Assembly (NCBI RefSeq): GCF_016792905.1
Contig: NZ_JAEULP010000060.1
Location: 1-64,000, forward strand
Direction of reading: 5' to 3'
DNA from: Tabrizicola sp.
GTDB taxonomy: Bacteria > Pseudomonadota > Alphaproteobacteria > Rhodobacterales > Rhodobacteraceae
Length of the DNA stretch: 64,000 nt
The notes under the pieces: model-generated
What the model was told of the DNA's origin: nothing
What the model saw: the letters and a program-made list of their open reading frames with translations, nothing else
The model's database searches: none
Part shown: one piece after another, positions 17,813 through 28,945 of the stretch
How positions within the stretch are numbered: the first letter of the stretch is position 1
Layout: the number at the start of each line of letters is the position of its first letter
Translations under genes and position numbers: made by a program

Positions 17813-19171
17813 ATGACCACTTTTGCCGAACTCGGCCTGTCGCCGAAAATCCTGAAAGCGCTGGAAAAGACCACGCTGAAGACTCCCACGCCGATCCAGG
17901 CGCAGGCCATTCCCCATATCATGCAGGGTCGTGACCTGATGGGCCTCGCCCAGACCGGCACCGGCAAGACCGCCGCTTTCGGCCTGCCCCTGCTGCACCG
18001 GCTTCTCGACATCGGCCACCCGCCGGGGCCGAAGAACGTTCGCGCCCTGATCCTTGCGCCCACGCGCGAGCTGATCGGCCAGATCAAGGACAATTTCGAG
18101 GTCTTCACCAAAGGCACCGCCGTCAAGGTGACGATGGTCGTCGGTGGCGCCAGCCTCTTCAAGCAGGCGCAAGCGCTGTCGAAAGGCACCGATGTGCTGG
18201 TGGCAACGCCGGGCCGTCTGATCGACCTTCTGGAACGCGGCGACGTGTCGCTTGAGAAATGCGGTTATCTGGTGCTGGACGAAGCCGACCACATGCTCGA
18301 CATGGGTTTCATCCATTCGCTGCGGAAGATCGCCAAGCACATCCCGCTGAAGCGCCAGACGCTGCTGTTCAGCGCGACGATGCCCAAGGACATTTCCGAA
18401 ATCGCCGACACCTACCTGCGCGACCCGATCAAGGTTCAGGTCGCGCCGCCCGGCAAGCCGGTGGAGCGGATCAGCCAGGGCGTCCACTACCTGCCCACGG
18501 GCGACAAGGCCAAGGTGCTGGAGGAGTATCTCAAGAAGCATCCGGGCGAGCAGGCTCTGGTCTTCGGCCGCACCAAGCACGGGTCCGAGAAGCTGGCGAA
18601 GCTGCTGGCGACCTGGGGCTTCAAGGTCGGCTCGATCCACGGCAACAAAAGCCAGAACCAGCGCGACCGCACCCTGACCGAGTTCCGGGGCGGCGAGCTG
18701 GATGTGCTGGTGGCGACGGACGTGGCCGCGCGCGGCATCGACATCCCGACGGTGCGCCATGTCTACAACTTCGACATGCCGAACGTGCCGGAAAACTACG
18801 TCCACCGCATCGGCCGCACCGCGCGGGCGGGGGCGGACGGGTCGTCGATCAGCTTCTGCGCGCCCGCCGAAATGGGCGAGTTGCAGGCGATCGAGAAGCT
18901 GCTGAAAGCCCCGCTGCCGGTCGTCGGCGGCGCGCCCTGGGCGGCGGATGTCGTGGCCGCAGCACCAAAGCCGGGCCAGAACCGGGGCCAGCGGCCTGGC
19001 AATGGCGGGCGGCAGGGCCAGAAGCTGACGGCCAAGCCGCAGGGCCAGCGGTCGGGGTCAAAGCCCGCGGGACAGGGCCGCCCCGGCGGTCAGGGCAAAC
19101 CCGGCGGTCAGCGCCAGGGCCAGGGCAAACCGCAGGGCGGCAGCTTCGCCCCCCGGCGCGACAGCCGCTAG
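17813..19171 (+). CDS. rhlE: DEAD-box ATP-dependent RNA helicase (RhlE-like)
   Basis: A 452-aa helicase. The Q motif is FAELGLSPKILKALEKTTLKTPTPIQ, motif I AQTGTGKTAAF, motif II LDEADHMLDMGF, motif III LFSATMP, motif V VATDVAARGIDIP and motif VI YVHRIGRTARAG. The last 70 residues are a Gly/Gln/Lys/Arg-rich low-complexity tail (repeats of GQ, PGGQGK), a likely RNA-binding extension seen in RhlE and cold-adapted helicases. It unwinds short RNA duplexes in ribosome assembly or RNA decay. Its stop lies three bases from the convergent HxlR gene. Confidence 0.93.
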   Translation: MTTFAELGLSPKILKALEKTTLKTPTPIQAQAIPHIMQGRDLMGLAQTGTGKTAAFGLPLLHRLLDIGHPPGPKNVRALILAPTRELIGQIKDNFEVFTKGTAVKVTMVVGGASLFKQAQALSKGTDVLVATPGRLIDLLERGDVSLEKCGYLVLDEADHMLDMGFIHSLRKIAKHIPLKRQTLLFSATMPKDISEIADTYLRDPIKVQVAPPGKPVERISQGVHYLPTGDKAKVLEEYLKKHPGEQALVFGRTKHGSEKLAKLLATWGFKVGSIHGNKSQNQRDRTLTEFRGGELDVLVATDVAARGIDIPTVRHVYNFDMPNVPENYVHRIGRTARAGADGSSISFCAPAEMGELQAIEKLLKAPLPVVGGAPWAADVVAAAPKPGQNRGQRPGNGGRQGQKLTAKPQGQRSGSKPAGQGRPGGQGKPGGQRQGQGKPQGGSFAPRRDSR

Positions 19172-19174
19172 GCA

Positions 19175-19558
19175 TCAGGCGGCGTCCGGGCTTTCCAGTG
19201 CGGACGCCGTGGGTTTGCCATAAAGCCCAAGATTTGCGTCGCCCCAAAGCTTCAGGGCCTGCAGGATCGGCTCCATGCTGCGGCCCAGGGGTGACAGCGC
19301 ATAGTCCACACGCGGCGGCACTTGCGCAAAGACTGTGCGGGTGATCAGCCCGTCCTCCTCCAGTTCGCGCAGCTGGTTGGTCAGCATGCGCGGGGTCGCC
19401 TTGACGATCCGGCCCAGCGCCCCAAAGCGCAGCGTGCCCTGGGTCATCAGATGGAACAGGATCACCGACTTCCATTTGCCGTCGATCAACCCGATTGCCG
19501 CCTCGACCGAACAGCCGGGCGCGCAATCCAGGCGCGAGAAGCGGGGCTTGGCCATCAT
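19175..19558 (-). CDS. HxlR family transcriptional regulator
   Basis: A 127-aa winged helix regulator. The N-terminal LDCAPGCSVEAAIGLIDGKWKSVILFHL carries the conserved Cys and the GKW block, followed by FGALGRIVKATPRMLTNQLRELEEDGLI (recognition helix region) and the wing VPPRVDYALSPLGRSM. HxlR/YodB-type proteins often sense quinones or electrophiles through the conserved Cys and control the divergent reductase gene. The divergent neighbour here encodes a quinone oxidoreductase-like enzyme, so that relation is likely. The start at 19558 has AAAGGA upstream. Confidence 0.9.
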   Translation of the reverse strand: MMAKPRFSRLDCAPGCSVEAAIGLIDGKWKSVILFHLMTQGTLRFGALGRIVKATPRMLTNQLRELEEDGLITRTVFAQVPPRVDYALSPLGRSMEPILQALKLWGDANLGLYGKPTASALESPDAA

Positions 19559-19654
19559 GGTATCCTTTTCGACAGTATAGGCTGATTTTGTGCGTATTGC
19601 CGGAAGTGAGCATAAGGCGCATCTGTGATCCGAGACAAGTGAAAGGATCAAGAC

Positions 19655-20671
19655 ATGAAAGCTGTCGGCTATCAGACCCCCGGAACAATCGACCGCGAGG
19701 ACGCCCTTGAGGATATCACCCTGCCCCGTCCAACGCCTACGGGTCGCGACCTTCTGGTCGCGGTCCGGGCTGTTTCCGTGAACCCGGTCGATACGAAGGT
19801 TCGCCGTTCTGCCGCACCTGAACCGGGCCAGAAGAAAGTCCTCGGCTGGGATGCGGTTGGCGAGGTCGTGGCTGTCGGACCCGACGTGACCGGCTTCCGC
19901 CCCGGTGAGCAGGTCTACTACGCCGGGTCCATCACCCGCTCCGGCGCCAACGCCGAGTTTCACCTGGTCGACGAGCGCATCACCGGCCACAAACCGGCCA
20001 GCCTGTCCGACACCCAGGCTGCCGCCCTGCCCCTGACCGCGATCACAGCCTGGGAGGTGCTGTTCGACCGGCTCGATGTCCGCCGCCCGGTCCCGGGGGC
20101 TGCGAATGCCGTGCTGATCATCGGCGGTGCGGGTGGGGTCGGCTCGATCACGATCCAGCTTTTGCAGGCGCTGACCGACCTTACGGTCATCGCCACGGCG
20201 TCACGCCCGGAAACCGAGGCGTGGGTGCGTGAGCTTGGCGCGCACCACGTCATCGATCATCGCAAACCCCTGGCGGAACAGGTCGCGGCTCTTGGGATCG
20301 GCGCCCCGGCCTTCGTGTTCTCGACCACGGAAACCGAGACTCATTTGACGGAAATCGCCGCCCTGATTGCGGTTCAGGGCCGCCTTGCGCTGATCGACGA
20401 CCTGAAGGCACCCATCGACATCTCGCCCTTCAAGCGCAAGTCCGTGTCGATCCATTGGGAGATGATGTTCACCCGCTCGATCTTCGGCACAGCGGACATG
20501 CCGGAGCAGGGGCGCATTCTGGATGCCGTGGCAAAGCTTGCTGACGACGGCAAGATCCGCAGTACGCTGACCGAGGTGTTGAAACCGATCAACGCCGCAA
20601 ACCTGATCACCGCACACCGCCTTATCGAAAGTGGCACGGCTCGCGGCAAGATCGTCCTGGAAGGCTTTTGA
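19655..20671 (+). CDS. Zinc-binding-type alcohol dehydrogenase / NADPH:quinone oxidoreductase-like protein (ZADH family)
   Basis: A 338-aa medium-chain reductase. The GroES-like N-terminal domain has VNPVDTKVRRS and GWDAVGEVVAVGPDV; the Rossmann domain has VLIIGGAGGVGSITIQLLQAL near residue 160. The catalytic zinc ligands of true alcohol dehydrogenases are absent, as usual for the YhdH/quinone-reductase branch. It probably uses NADPH to reduce quinones or enals. It is transcribed away from the HxlR regulator from a 96-bp shared region, the usual detoxification pairing. Confidence 0.9.
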   Translation: MKAVGYQTPGTIDREDALEDITLPRPTPTGRDLLVAVRAVSVNPVDTKVRRSAAPEPGQKKVLGWDAVGEVVAVGPDVTGFRPGEQVYYAGSITRSGANAEFHLVDERITGHKPASLSDTQAAALPLTAITAWEVLFDRLDVRRPVPGAANAVLIIGGAGGVGSITIQLLQALTDLTVIATASRPETEAWVRELGAHHVIDHRKPLAEQVAALGIGAPAFVFSTTETETHLTEIAALIAVQGRLALIDDLKAPIDISPFKRKSVSIHWEMMFTRSIFGTADMPEQGRILDAVAKLADDGKIRSTLTEVLKPINAANLITAHRLIESGTARGKIVLEGF

Positions 20672-20686
20672 GTTCCGGGGCGAGCC

Positions 20687-21139
20687 TCAGCTCGCCTCTT
20701 CCTCCAGGTTCAGCTTCATCTCCAAGAGCACCTGCTGGATCGCCAGCGTCTCGCGCAACAGCCGCTTGGCTTCGTTGATCGAAATCTTCCCGTCGCCGAT
20801 GGCCTGGTTGTATTCCGCCATCAGCATCCCGAACCGCTGCGCCAGCGCGACGACGTCCTGGTTCACCCCGGTTGTCGAGGCATTCCGTTTTTCGCCGTCA
20901 TAGGACAGGGTGATCCCCCGCAGGTCGGCCAGTGCCGCCGTGACATGCGGAAACCGGCTGGAGGTTTCCAGCTGGGCCACCACGTCGATCGGCATGAAAC
21001 GGTCGTCGTGTTCGTCGCTGTCGGAATAGTAGCGCCCGAGCGTGGCCTTCGACTTCCCCGTCATCTCGCAGGCGGCTTCGATGCCCACATCCTTCACCAG
21101 GGCCTCGGTATGTTTCTTCAGGTAGGACGCGATCGACAT
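20687..21139 (-). CDS. Conserved HTH-like protein, CII-phage-regulator-like
   Basis: A 150-aa protein beginning MSIASYLKKHTEALVKDVG. The segment IEAACEMTGKSKATLGRYYSD looks like a helix-turn-helix, and RFMPIDVVAQLE follows. The C-terminal third is a long amphipathic helix (LAQRFGMLMAEYNQAI...LLRETLAIQQVLLEMKLNLEEE), probably a dimerisation coil. I recognise this type as conserved in Rhodobacterales and sometimes labelled phage regulatory CII-like; its role is not known. The start at 21139 has GGAG seven bases upstream. The upstream gap contains a perfect 7-bp dyad (21188-21208), a possible operator. Confidence 0.6.
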   Translation of the reverse strand: MSIASYLKKHTEALVKDVGIEAACEMTGKSKATLGRYYSDSDEHDDRFMPIDVVAQLETSSRFPHVTAALADLRGITLSYDGEKRNASTTGVNQDVVALAQRFGMLMAEYNQAIGDGKISINEAKRLLRETLAIQQVLLEMKLNLEEEAS

Positions 21140-21187
21140 CAACAGGCTCCACACTCCCCGGTCGGATCGGGGAAACACGACGGTTTT

Positions 21188-21480
21188 TTCCCATTAATCG
21201 GATGGGAACCCTTTGTCATGAATAAAGATGTTCCGGCGACCCCGGAACGGTAGCGAGTGGCCGGTGTCCCCAGCACCGGCATGGGTGGGGCCCGCCGCAT
21301 CAGACCCGAAACGGGATGACGGCGGAGCCGCCGAAACGTGGCGGGCCCGTGTTTTGCAAGTGGACGGGGCGATCCGTCCCGATGGTGCTGTGTGTGTGTT
21401 TGCGGGCCCGCGTTCCCGCCCGAGTGAGTGTTCCCTTCTGTTCCCGGGTTGCGTCCGCACCATCTTGCGGCGCAACCCGG
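21188..21480. other. Hairpin-rich non-coding region upstream of tdk (candidate structured RNA)
   Basis: The 362-bp gap 21140-21501 holds no convincing gene but contains a chain of perfect inverted repeats: TTCCCAT/ATGGGAA (21188-21208), GTTCCGG/CCGGAAC (21230-21248), CCGGTG/CACCGG (21261-21279), GGGCCCGCC/GGCGGGCCC (21288-21348, enclosing two smaller hairpins), GGACGG/CCGTCC (21362-21379), and CCGGGTTGCG/CGCAACCCGG (21444-21480, with an inner CCGCA/TGCGG). GCGGGCCC occurs again at 21402-21409 and could compete for 21288-21295. No T-tract is present. It may be a tdk leader or an independent RNA. Confidence 0.45.
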
Positions 21481-21501
21481 TGATCGGCTAGGGCTCTGGC
21501 C

Positions 21502-22080
21502 ATGGCCAAGCTCTACTTCCACTATTCCACCATGAACGCGGGGAAATCGACCTCGCTGCTGCAAGCCTCGCACAACTACCGCGAAGGGGGGATGCAGACC
21601 TATCTGATCACCGCGCGGCTGGACAATCGCGCCGGCAAGGGCCGGATCGCCAGCCGGATCGGCATCGGCGAGGATGCCGACACCTTCGCCCCCGGTGAGG
21701 ACCTGTTCGAAAAACTCAAGGCGCGCTTTGCCGACGGCCCGGTGGCCTGCGTCTTCATCGACGAGGCGCAGTTCCTTTCCAAGCCGCAAGTCTGGCAACT
21801 GGCCCGCGCGGTCGACGACCTGGGCGTGCCGGTGATGTGCTACGGCTTGCGCGTCGACTTCCAGGGCAACCTTTTCCCCGGCTCGGCAGCGCTTCTTGCC
21901 TGGGCGGACGAGATGCGCGAGGTGCGCACGATCTGCCATTGCGGCAAGAAGGCCACCATGGTCATCCGGCGCGGCCCGGACGGGCGGGCGCTGAAAGAGG
22001 GCGAACAGGTGGTGATCGGCGGGAACGAGACCTACGTCAGCCTCTGCCGCCGTCACTGGAGAGAGTCGATGGGCGACTGA
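21502..22080 (+). CDS. tdk: Thymidine kinase
   Basis: A 192-aa type II thymidine kinase. The P-loop is FHYSTMNAGKSTSLL, the catalytic Glu lies in VFIDEAQFLS, and the zinc-site residues are in TICHCGKKA and VSLCRRHW. The lasso region is GNETYVSLC. It phosphorylates thymidine and deoxyuridine for salvage, matching the nucleoside catabolic operon about 2.7 kb downstream, though not in the same transcript. The last 28 bp overlap tail to tail with the DMT transporter gene. Upstream lies the hairpin-rich region. Confidence 0.96.
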   Translation: MAKLYFHYSTMNAGKSTSLLQASHNYREGGMQTYLITARLDNRAGKGRIASRIGIGEDADTFAPGEDLFEKLKARFADGPVACVFIDEAQFLSKPQVWQLARAVDDLGVPVMCYGLRVDFQGNLFPGSAALLAWADEMREVRTICHCGKKATMVIRRGPDGRALKEGEQVVIGGNETYVSLCRRHWRESMGD

Positions 22081-22988
22081 GCCGCAGTGGGGCGGGCGAT
22101 CAGCATGCCCGCCAGCACGATCAGCGACATGCCCGCGACGGCGATCCAACTCAGCTCCTCACCCCAGAGGATGAAACCCCAGGCGGCCGAGGCGGGCAGG
22201 ATGACGTATTCGAAGACCGACACGCGCGAGGCCTCGGCGATCTGGTAGGCCTTCACGATCATGCCGACGCCCAGAAGCGAGCCCGCGGCCTGCACGAAGG
22301 TCCACCACAGGAACTCGCCCGTCGGCCAGACCGGGCCGCGCTGCAGGAAGCCCTCGGCACCCTCGGGCACCGGCAGCGGGAAGGCCCAGAGCACGGCCAT
22401 GCCGATCAGACCGATCACCCCCAGCATCCCGAAGAACCCCGCGAGGATCGTCTCGGCGCTTTCGCCCGCGCACCATTCGCGCGTCGCGATGTTGCCCATG
22501 GCGTAAAGCGCTCCGGCGATCACCGGCAGCAGGGCGGCGAAAGTGGCGCCGGACAGCGCCTCGGGACCAAGGACCAGCACCACCCCGGCAAAGCCCAGGA
22601 TGACGGCGAGGATCTGAAAGCCCCGGATGGTATGGCCATAGGCGAAGCGCTGGATCAGCAGGACGAAGATCGGCGCGGTGAAAAGGCCCGCCGCCACCTG
22701 CGCGACGGGCAGGAAGGCCAGCGCGCCGAAATAGATCACCATCGCCGCGCCATGGATCGCCGAGCGCGCCAGCACCGCCTTCGGACGCCGGGGGCGAAGC
22801 TTCAGCCGCAGGGGAAGCGCCAGAGCCGCCAGGATCGCGATGGCCATCGTCGTGCGGGTCGCGTGGAACTGCCAAAGCCCCGCATCCCGCGCGATCACCC
22901 GGACGTAGTTGTCGGTATAGGCGATGACGCAGGCATAGATCAGCACCGCGCCAAAGGCGGCAAGAGTTCGGTTCGGGGCGTGGGTCAT
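22053..22988 (-). CDS. DMT superfamily transporter (EamA domains)
   Basis: A 311-aa protein with about ten membrane helices arranged as two EamA repeats. The first starts at residue 8 (LAAFGAVLIYACVIAYTDNYVRVIA), and the second around residue 155 (ALYAMGNIATREWCAGESAET). It is a predicted metabolite exporter or importer of the inner membrane. The start at 22988 gives a clean first helix. Its 3' end overlaps tdk by 28 bp on the opposite strand, so convergent transcripts can pair. Confidence 0.88.
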   Translation of the reverse strand: MTHAPNRTLAAFGAVLIYACVIAYTDNYVRVIARDAGLWQFHATRTTMAIAILAALALPLRLKLRPRRPKAVLARSAIHGAAMVIYFGALAFLPVAQVAAGLFTAPIFVLLIQRFAYGHTIRGFQILAVILGFAGVVLVLGPEALSGATFAALLPVIAGALYAMGNIATREWCAGESAETILAGFFGMLGVIGLIGMAVLWAFPLPVPEGAEGFLQRGPVWPTGEFLWWTFVQAAGSLLGVGMIVKAYQIAEASRVSVFEYVILPASAAWGFILWGEELSWIAVAGMSLIVLAGMLIARPTAAQSPIDSLQ

Positions 22989-23173
22989 CTGCTCGTCCGG
23001 CTTCGCTTTGTCCGAATTGGCCCAAGACGTCGCGCAGCGCCAGCCCGAACGCGACCTTTCCCGACAAATCCGGGTCGCTGGCGTGACAGCGACCCGGTGT
23101 CGCAGCGGGGTCATTGTCGCCGCCGCCGGGGCCGGGTAAGCTGCGGCAAAACAGGCAGAGACCCTTTCAGCCG

Positions 23174-24196
23174 ATGACGGCGCTACGGAAGTATCAACGG
23201 CTGGAATGCGGGGGCCTGTGGCGCGAGACGCCGCAGGACCAGCGACGCGAGGTGCTGGTGCGTTTCGGCGATGCCACACTCGTCCTGTCCGATCCGAAAA
23301 GCGGTGCCGCAGTCAGCCACTGGTCGCTTCCGGCCATCGAGCGTATCAACAAGGGGCAGGAGCCTGCCATCTTTGCCCCGGGCAGCGATGCCAGCGAAAG
23401 CCTGGAACTGGACGACCCCGACATGATCGCGGCCCTTGGCACCGTGCGGCAGGCCGTTCAGGCCGCAACCGCGCGGCCCGGGCGGCTCAGGGGCGTTCTG
23501 CTTGCAGGCACCGCGGCGGCGGTGGTGCTGGCGGCGGTCCTCTGGCTGCCGGGTGCGCTGGTGCGCCACACCGCCTCGGTCGTGCCGCCCGCGCAGCGCG
23601 CCGACATCGGCCAGCGCGCGCTCGATGACCTGATCCGAGTGACCGGCGCGACCTGCCACAACCAGTTGGGGCTTCAGGCGCTTGCAGCCCTCTCCGAACG
23701 GGTCTTCGGCCCGGTCGACACGCCGATCCTCTACGTCCTGCCCGAGGGCGTCGAACGGCCGCTGCACCTGCCCGGCGACGTGATCATCCTGCCGCGCAAG
23801 CTGATCGAACAGGCGAACGGCCCCGAGGCCGCCGCAGGGGCCGCGCTGGTGGAACGGCTGCGCATGAAGGCGCGCGACCCGATCGTGCCGCTTCTGGAAT
23901 ACGCGGGCCTCCGTGCAACCTTCGAGCTTCTGACCACTGCCAGCCTGCCCGACACCGCGCTTGACGGCTATGGCGAGGCAATCCTGCGGGCGACCCCCGT
24001 GACCCTGCCGGACGCGACCCTGCTTGCGGCCTTCGAGGCGGCGCAGATTCCGGCGACCCCCTATGCGCTCGCCATCGACCCCGAGGGCAAGACGACAGCC
24101 GAGCTTGCCGCGAGCGATCCCTACAAGGGCCTCGCGCCCTCGCCACTGATCCCGGACGAGTCATGGGTGGCGCTGCAAGGCATCTGCGGCGGCTGA
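23174..24196 (+). CDS. Membrane protein with degenerate M48-peptidase-like domain
   Basis: A 340-aa protein. A cytoplasmic N-terminal part is followed by one membrane helix at about 106-130 (GVLLAGTAAAVVLAAVLW) and a C-terminal domain of about 210 residues. There the segment LHLPGDVIILPRKLIEQANGP resembles the strand-helix before the M48 zinc motif, but the place of HExxH reads LVERLR, so no zinc site is left. The domain keeps a Cys in VTGATCHNQLG. It is probably an inactive relative acting as a scaffold or chaperone; this is inference. The start at 23174 is the ATG after the last in-frame weak alternatives. The convergent SPOR gene ends 9 bp away. Confidence 0.65.
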   Translation: MTALRKYQRLECGGLWRETPQDQRREVLVRFGDATLVLSDPKSGAAVSHWSLPAIERINKGQEPAIFAPGSDASESLELDDPDMIAALGTVRQAVQAATARPGRLRGVLLAGTAAAVVLAAVLWLPGALVRHTASVVPPAQRADIGQRALDDLIRVTGATCHNQLGLQALAALSERVFGPVDTPILYVLPEGVERPLHLPGDVIILPRKLIEQANGPEAAAGAALVERLRMKARDPIVPLLEYAGLRATFELLTTASLPDTALDGYGEAILRATPVTLPDATLLAAFEAAQIPATPYALAIDPEGKTTAELAASDPYKGLAPSPLIPDESWVALQGICGG

Positions 24197-24205
24197 CCGG
24201 CGCCG

Positions 24206-24750
24206 TCAGGGCCGGATCAAAACGGCATCGGCAAAGCCGTCGCCGCGGAGCGCGTCGCGCGCGGCCGTTGCGGTCGCGGCATCCGGAAATGGACCGGCAA
24301 AGACCGTGATCAGCGCCCCCGATCCGCCCTGCACCCGGCCGCGCACAACATCGTACTTCAGCGCGGAAAGCCGCGCCTCGGCCTTTTCGGCATTCGCAGG
24401 GACGCCAAAACTGCCGACCGCGACAAAATAGCCCCCCACGCCGACATCGGCCGGTTCACCCGCCGCCTCAGTCCCGCTGGCTCCGGTCGAAGGAACCGGC
24501 TGCACGCCGATCTCCTCGACCACCGGCACGCGGTGGCCCGAAGGCGGGTTGTCGCAGAGCGGCTTGCCCTCGCGCGTCACGCGGGGAATCCAGACCACCT
24601 CGCCCGGCCGCCCGGCACGGACGAACATGCAACCCTTGCTGTCGACATATTGCTGCCCGGCATAATCGGAAGGCGGCAGTTCGGCGGGTCGGGTGGGCTC
24701 GCCCGCGGCGGGACTCGCCACGAGCAGCAGCGAAAAGACAAAGGCCCGGA

Positions 24751-24754
<4 letters not shown>
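24206..24754 (-). CDS. Periplasmic SPOR-domain protein
   Basis: A 182-aa secreted protein. The signal peptide is [18 protein letters not shown], then comes a short domain with [20 protein letters not shown] and a C-terminal SPOR domain (about 105-182) with [23 protein letters not shown] and [14 protein letters not shown] domains bind denuded glycan strands at the division septum. It is the last gene of the nucleoside salvage operon, its start overlapping the upp stop by ATGA. This is an odd partner functionally; the coupling may simply be positional. Confidence 0.88.
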
Positions 24755-25383
<629 letters not shown>

Positions 25384-25384
25384 G

Positions 25385-26362
25385 TCAAACCTCCAGGCGC
25401 TTCGCGATCTTCGCCTTGGTATCGGCATCGCAGAAGGCCGCGTCAAGCGACTGGCGCGCGATGCGCCGGAATTGCCCCTCGTCCCAGTCGAAGGCGCGGT
25501 GCAACTCCTCGTATTCCCGCGCCATTGTGGTGTGGAAGAAGGGGGGATCGTCGGTCGAGACCGTGACCTTCACGCCCCTTTGGTCCAGTTCGGCAATCGG
25601 ATGGTCGCGGAAAGTCTTGTAGATGCCGAGCGTCACGTTCGATCCCGGACAGACCTCCAGCACGATCCCCTTCTCGGCCAGTTCATCCACCAGCGCCAGG
25701 TCCTCGATCGCCCGCACCCCGTGCCCGATCCGCTCCACCTCCAGGTCGCGCACCGCATCCCGCACAGACTCCGGCCCGCCCCATTCGCCCGCATGGGCGG
25801 TCAACCGCAGCCCGGCCTCGCGGGCGCAGTCGAAGGACCAGCGGAAATCCTTCGGCGCGCCGATCTTCTCGTCGCCCGCAATCCCGAAGCCCACGATCCA
25901 GTCGCCCGCCGTCTCGGCCGCGCAGACCGCCGTCTCGCGCGCGTTCTCCGGCCCGAAATGCCGGATGCAGGTAATCACCCCGCGCAGGGTGATCCCCATC
26001 TGCCGTTCGGCCTGATCCGCTGCCTCCTGCATCGCGTGCAGATATTCCTTCCAGGCCCCGACATCGCGGCCGCCACAGAAATCGGGGGAAAGGAAGGTCT
26101 CGGAATAGACCACGCCCGAGGCCGCCGATTCCTCCAGCACGGCCAGCACCAGCCGCCGGTAATCCTCCGGCGTCTGCAGGGCCGAGGTCGCCGCCTCGTA
26201 GACCTTCAGGAAATCCCAGAAATCCTTGTAGCGGTAGTGGCCGCGCTCATCGAAGATGCCCGATATGTCCAGATGCTTCTCCTTCGCCAGCCCGGCGATG
26301 AAGGATGGAGGCGCTGCGCCTTCCAGATGCAGATGCAGTTCGACCTTCGGCAATCCACTCAC
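25385..26362 (-). CDS. add: Adenosine deaminase
   Basis: A 325-aa metal-dependent deaminase. HLHLEG near residue 10 gives the first two zinc His, [13 protein letters not shown] the third, ERIGHG the catalytic His region, and [11 protein letters not shown] the zinc Asp pair. It converts (deoxy)adenosine to (deoxy)inosine. The start is GTG at 26362 with GAGGAG at good spacing, and family alignment supports it ([12 protein letters not shown] right at the N-terminus). A 54-nt hairpin element separates it from deoB within the operon. Confidence 0.95.
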   Translation of the reverse strand: MSGLPKVELHLHLEGAAPPSFIAGLAKEKHLDISGIFDERGHYRYKDFWDFLKVYEAATSALQTPEDYRRLVLAVLEESAASGVVYSETFLSPDFCGGRDVGAWKEYLHAMQEAADQAERQMGITLRGVITCIRHFGPENARETAVCAAETAGDWIVGFGIAGDEKIGAPKDFRWSFDCAREAGLRLTAHAGEWGGPESVRDAVRDLEVERIGHGVRAIEDLALVDELAEKGIVLEVCPGSNVTLGIYKTFRDHPIAELDQRGVKVTVSTDDPPFFHTTMAREYEELHRAFDWDEGQFRRIARQSLDAAFCDADTKAKIAKRLEV

Positions 26363-26377
26363 GGAACGCTCCTCATT

Positions 26378-26431
26378 TCATACTGGCGCAAATATCCCAC
26401 GGGGGTCCGGGGGTGTGAAACCCCCGGTCCG
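26378..26431. repeat. 54-nt dispersed hairpin element, copy 2
   Basis: Differs from 9115-9168 at five of 54 positions without gaps. The stem is CCGGGGG/CCCCCGG around TGTGAAA; its outer pair is C-G where copy 1 has G-C, so pairing is kept. It lies between deoB and add inside the operon, 15 bp before the add start region. Confidence 0.8.
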
Positions 26432-26438
26432 CCAGTGG

Positions 26439-27634
<1,196 letters not shown>

Positions 27635-27635
<1 letters not shown>

Positions 27636-28945
27636 CAGCCGATCCTCTTCTGCACCAGGTCCGGTTCGACCGGCGGTTCGGGGCCGATCACATAGGCCGA
27701 TTGCACCGCCCTTATCGCCGCCCGCGCGGCCTCCTCCGTCAGGGCATGGACCATGCAGAGCGGCACGCCCGCGCCGGTTTCCTCGCCGATGCCCGCCAGG
27801 TCGGACAGCCCGACCGAGGGGTTCACCTTGTCGCCCTCGCGCAGCCGCCCGCCACCAAGATGGACGACCGCCAGGCCCAGCCTCTCGCCATCGACGGCGG
27901 TCACATAGCCGTCGGACAGCGCGGGGACCTCCAGCATCACCGGGGCCGAGGGCAGCCGGTCCGGCCAGCGGTCGACGAAATCCGCAGGCCCCCCCTGCGC
28001 GACCACCATCCGCCCGAAGCATTCCGCCGCCGCACCCGATTCCAGCGCCTGCGCGATCCGCCCCTCGCCGTCGCTCGCGTCGGAAGCCAGGCCCGCCAAC
28101 GCCAGAACCTCGCCCCCCAGCGCCACCGTCACATCCCAAAGTGCTGCGTTGACCGAGGTGCCGGTCAGCGTCTCCATCACCTCGATCACTTCCAGCGCAT
28201 TGCCCGCCGCCGTGGCCAGCGGCTGCGACATGTCGGTGATCAGGGCAGAGGTCATGCAGCCCGCCCCCTGCGCCGTCTTCACCAGCGCGCGCGCCAGCGC
28301 CTCGGCCCGCTCGGGCGTCTTCATGAAGGCGCCCGAGCCGCATTTGACGTCAAGCACCAGCGCTTCCAGCCCCGCGGCCAGCTTCTTCGACAGGATCGAG
28401 GCGGTGATGAGGTCGACACTCTCCACCGTGCCCGAGACATCGCGGATCGCGTAAAGCCGCCGATCGGCGGGCGCGAGGTCGGCAGAGGCCGCGACGATGG
28501 CGCAATGCACCTCCGCCATCTGCTTGCGCAAGGCGCCTTCCGTCAGGCCGGTGCGGAAGCCGGGGATCGCCTCCAGCTTGTCGAGCGTACCCCCGGTATG
28601 GCCCAACCCCCGGCCCGAGATCATTGGCACATAGGCGCCGCAGACGGCCAGCGCGGGGGCCAGAAGCAGCGAGGTGCAATCCCCGATCCCGCCGGTGGAA
28701 TGCTTGTCGACGACCGGGCCCGGCAGGTCCCACTCCAGCACGCGGCCAGAATCGCGCATGCCGGTGGTCAGCGCGACGCGGCCTTCCTCGGACAGGCCTT
28801 TCAACAGCACCGCCATCGCGAAGGCCCCCGCTTGCGCATCCGTCACCGCGCCCGAGGCAAGACCGGCGGCGAACCAGCGCAGGTCATCGGGCGAGGGCTG
28901 GCCGCCGTCGCGCACCCGGGCAATGATGCTGCGGGCGTCGCTCAT
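27635..28945 (-). CDS. deoA: Thymidine phosphorylase
   Basis: A 436-aa nucleoside phosphorylase of the type II family. The phosphate site is VVDKHSTGGIGDCTSLLLAP, and MISGRGLGHTGGTLDKLEAIPGF is the family signature, with the substrate-binding segment DVKCGSGAFMKT. It splits thymidine and deoxyuridine to base and deoxyribose-1-phosphate. It is coupled by ATGA overlaps with cdd upstream and deoB downstream, so flux passes from cytidine deamination to pentose phosphate within one transcript. Confidence 0.97.

Noticed and set aside
21240-21480. Possible tmRNA, SRP RNA, RNase P RNA or cobalamin riboswitch in the hairpin-rich gap
   Set aside because: No tag reading frame, no SRP tetraloop helix, no P4 core and no cobalamin box were found; kept as an unassigned structured candidate.
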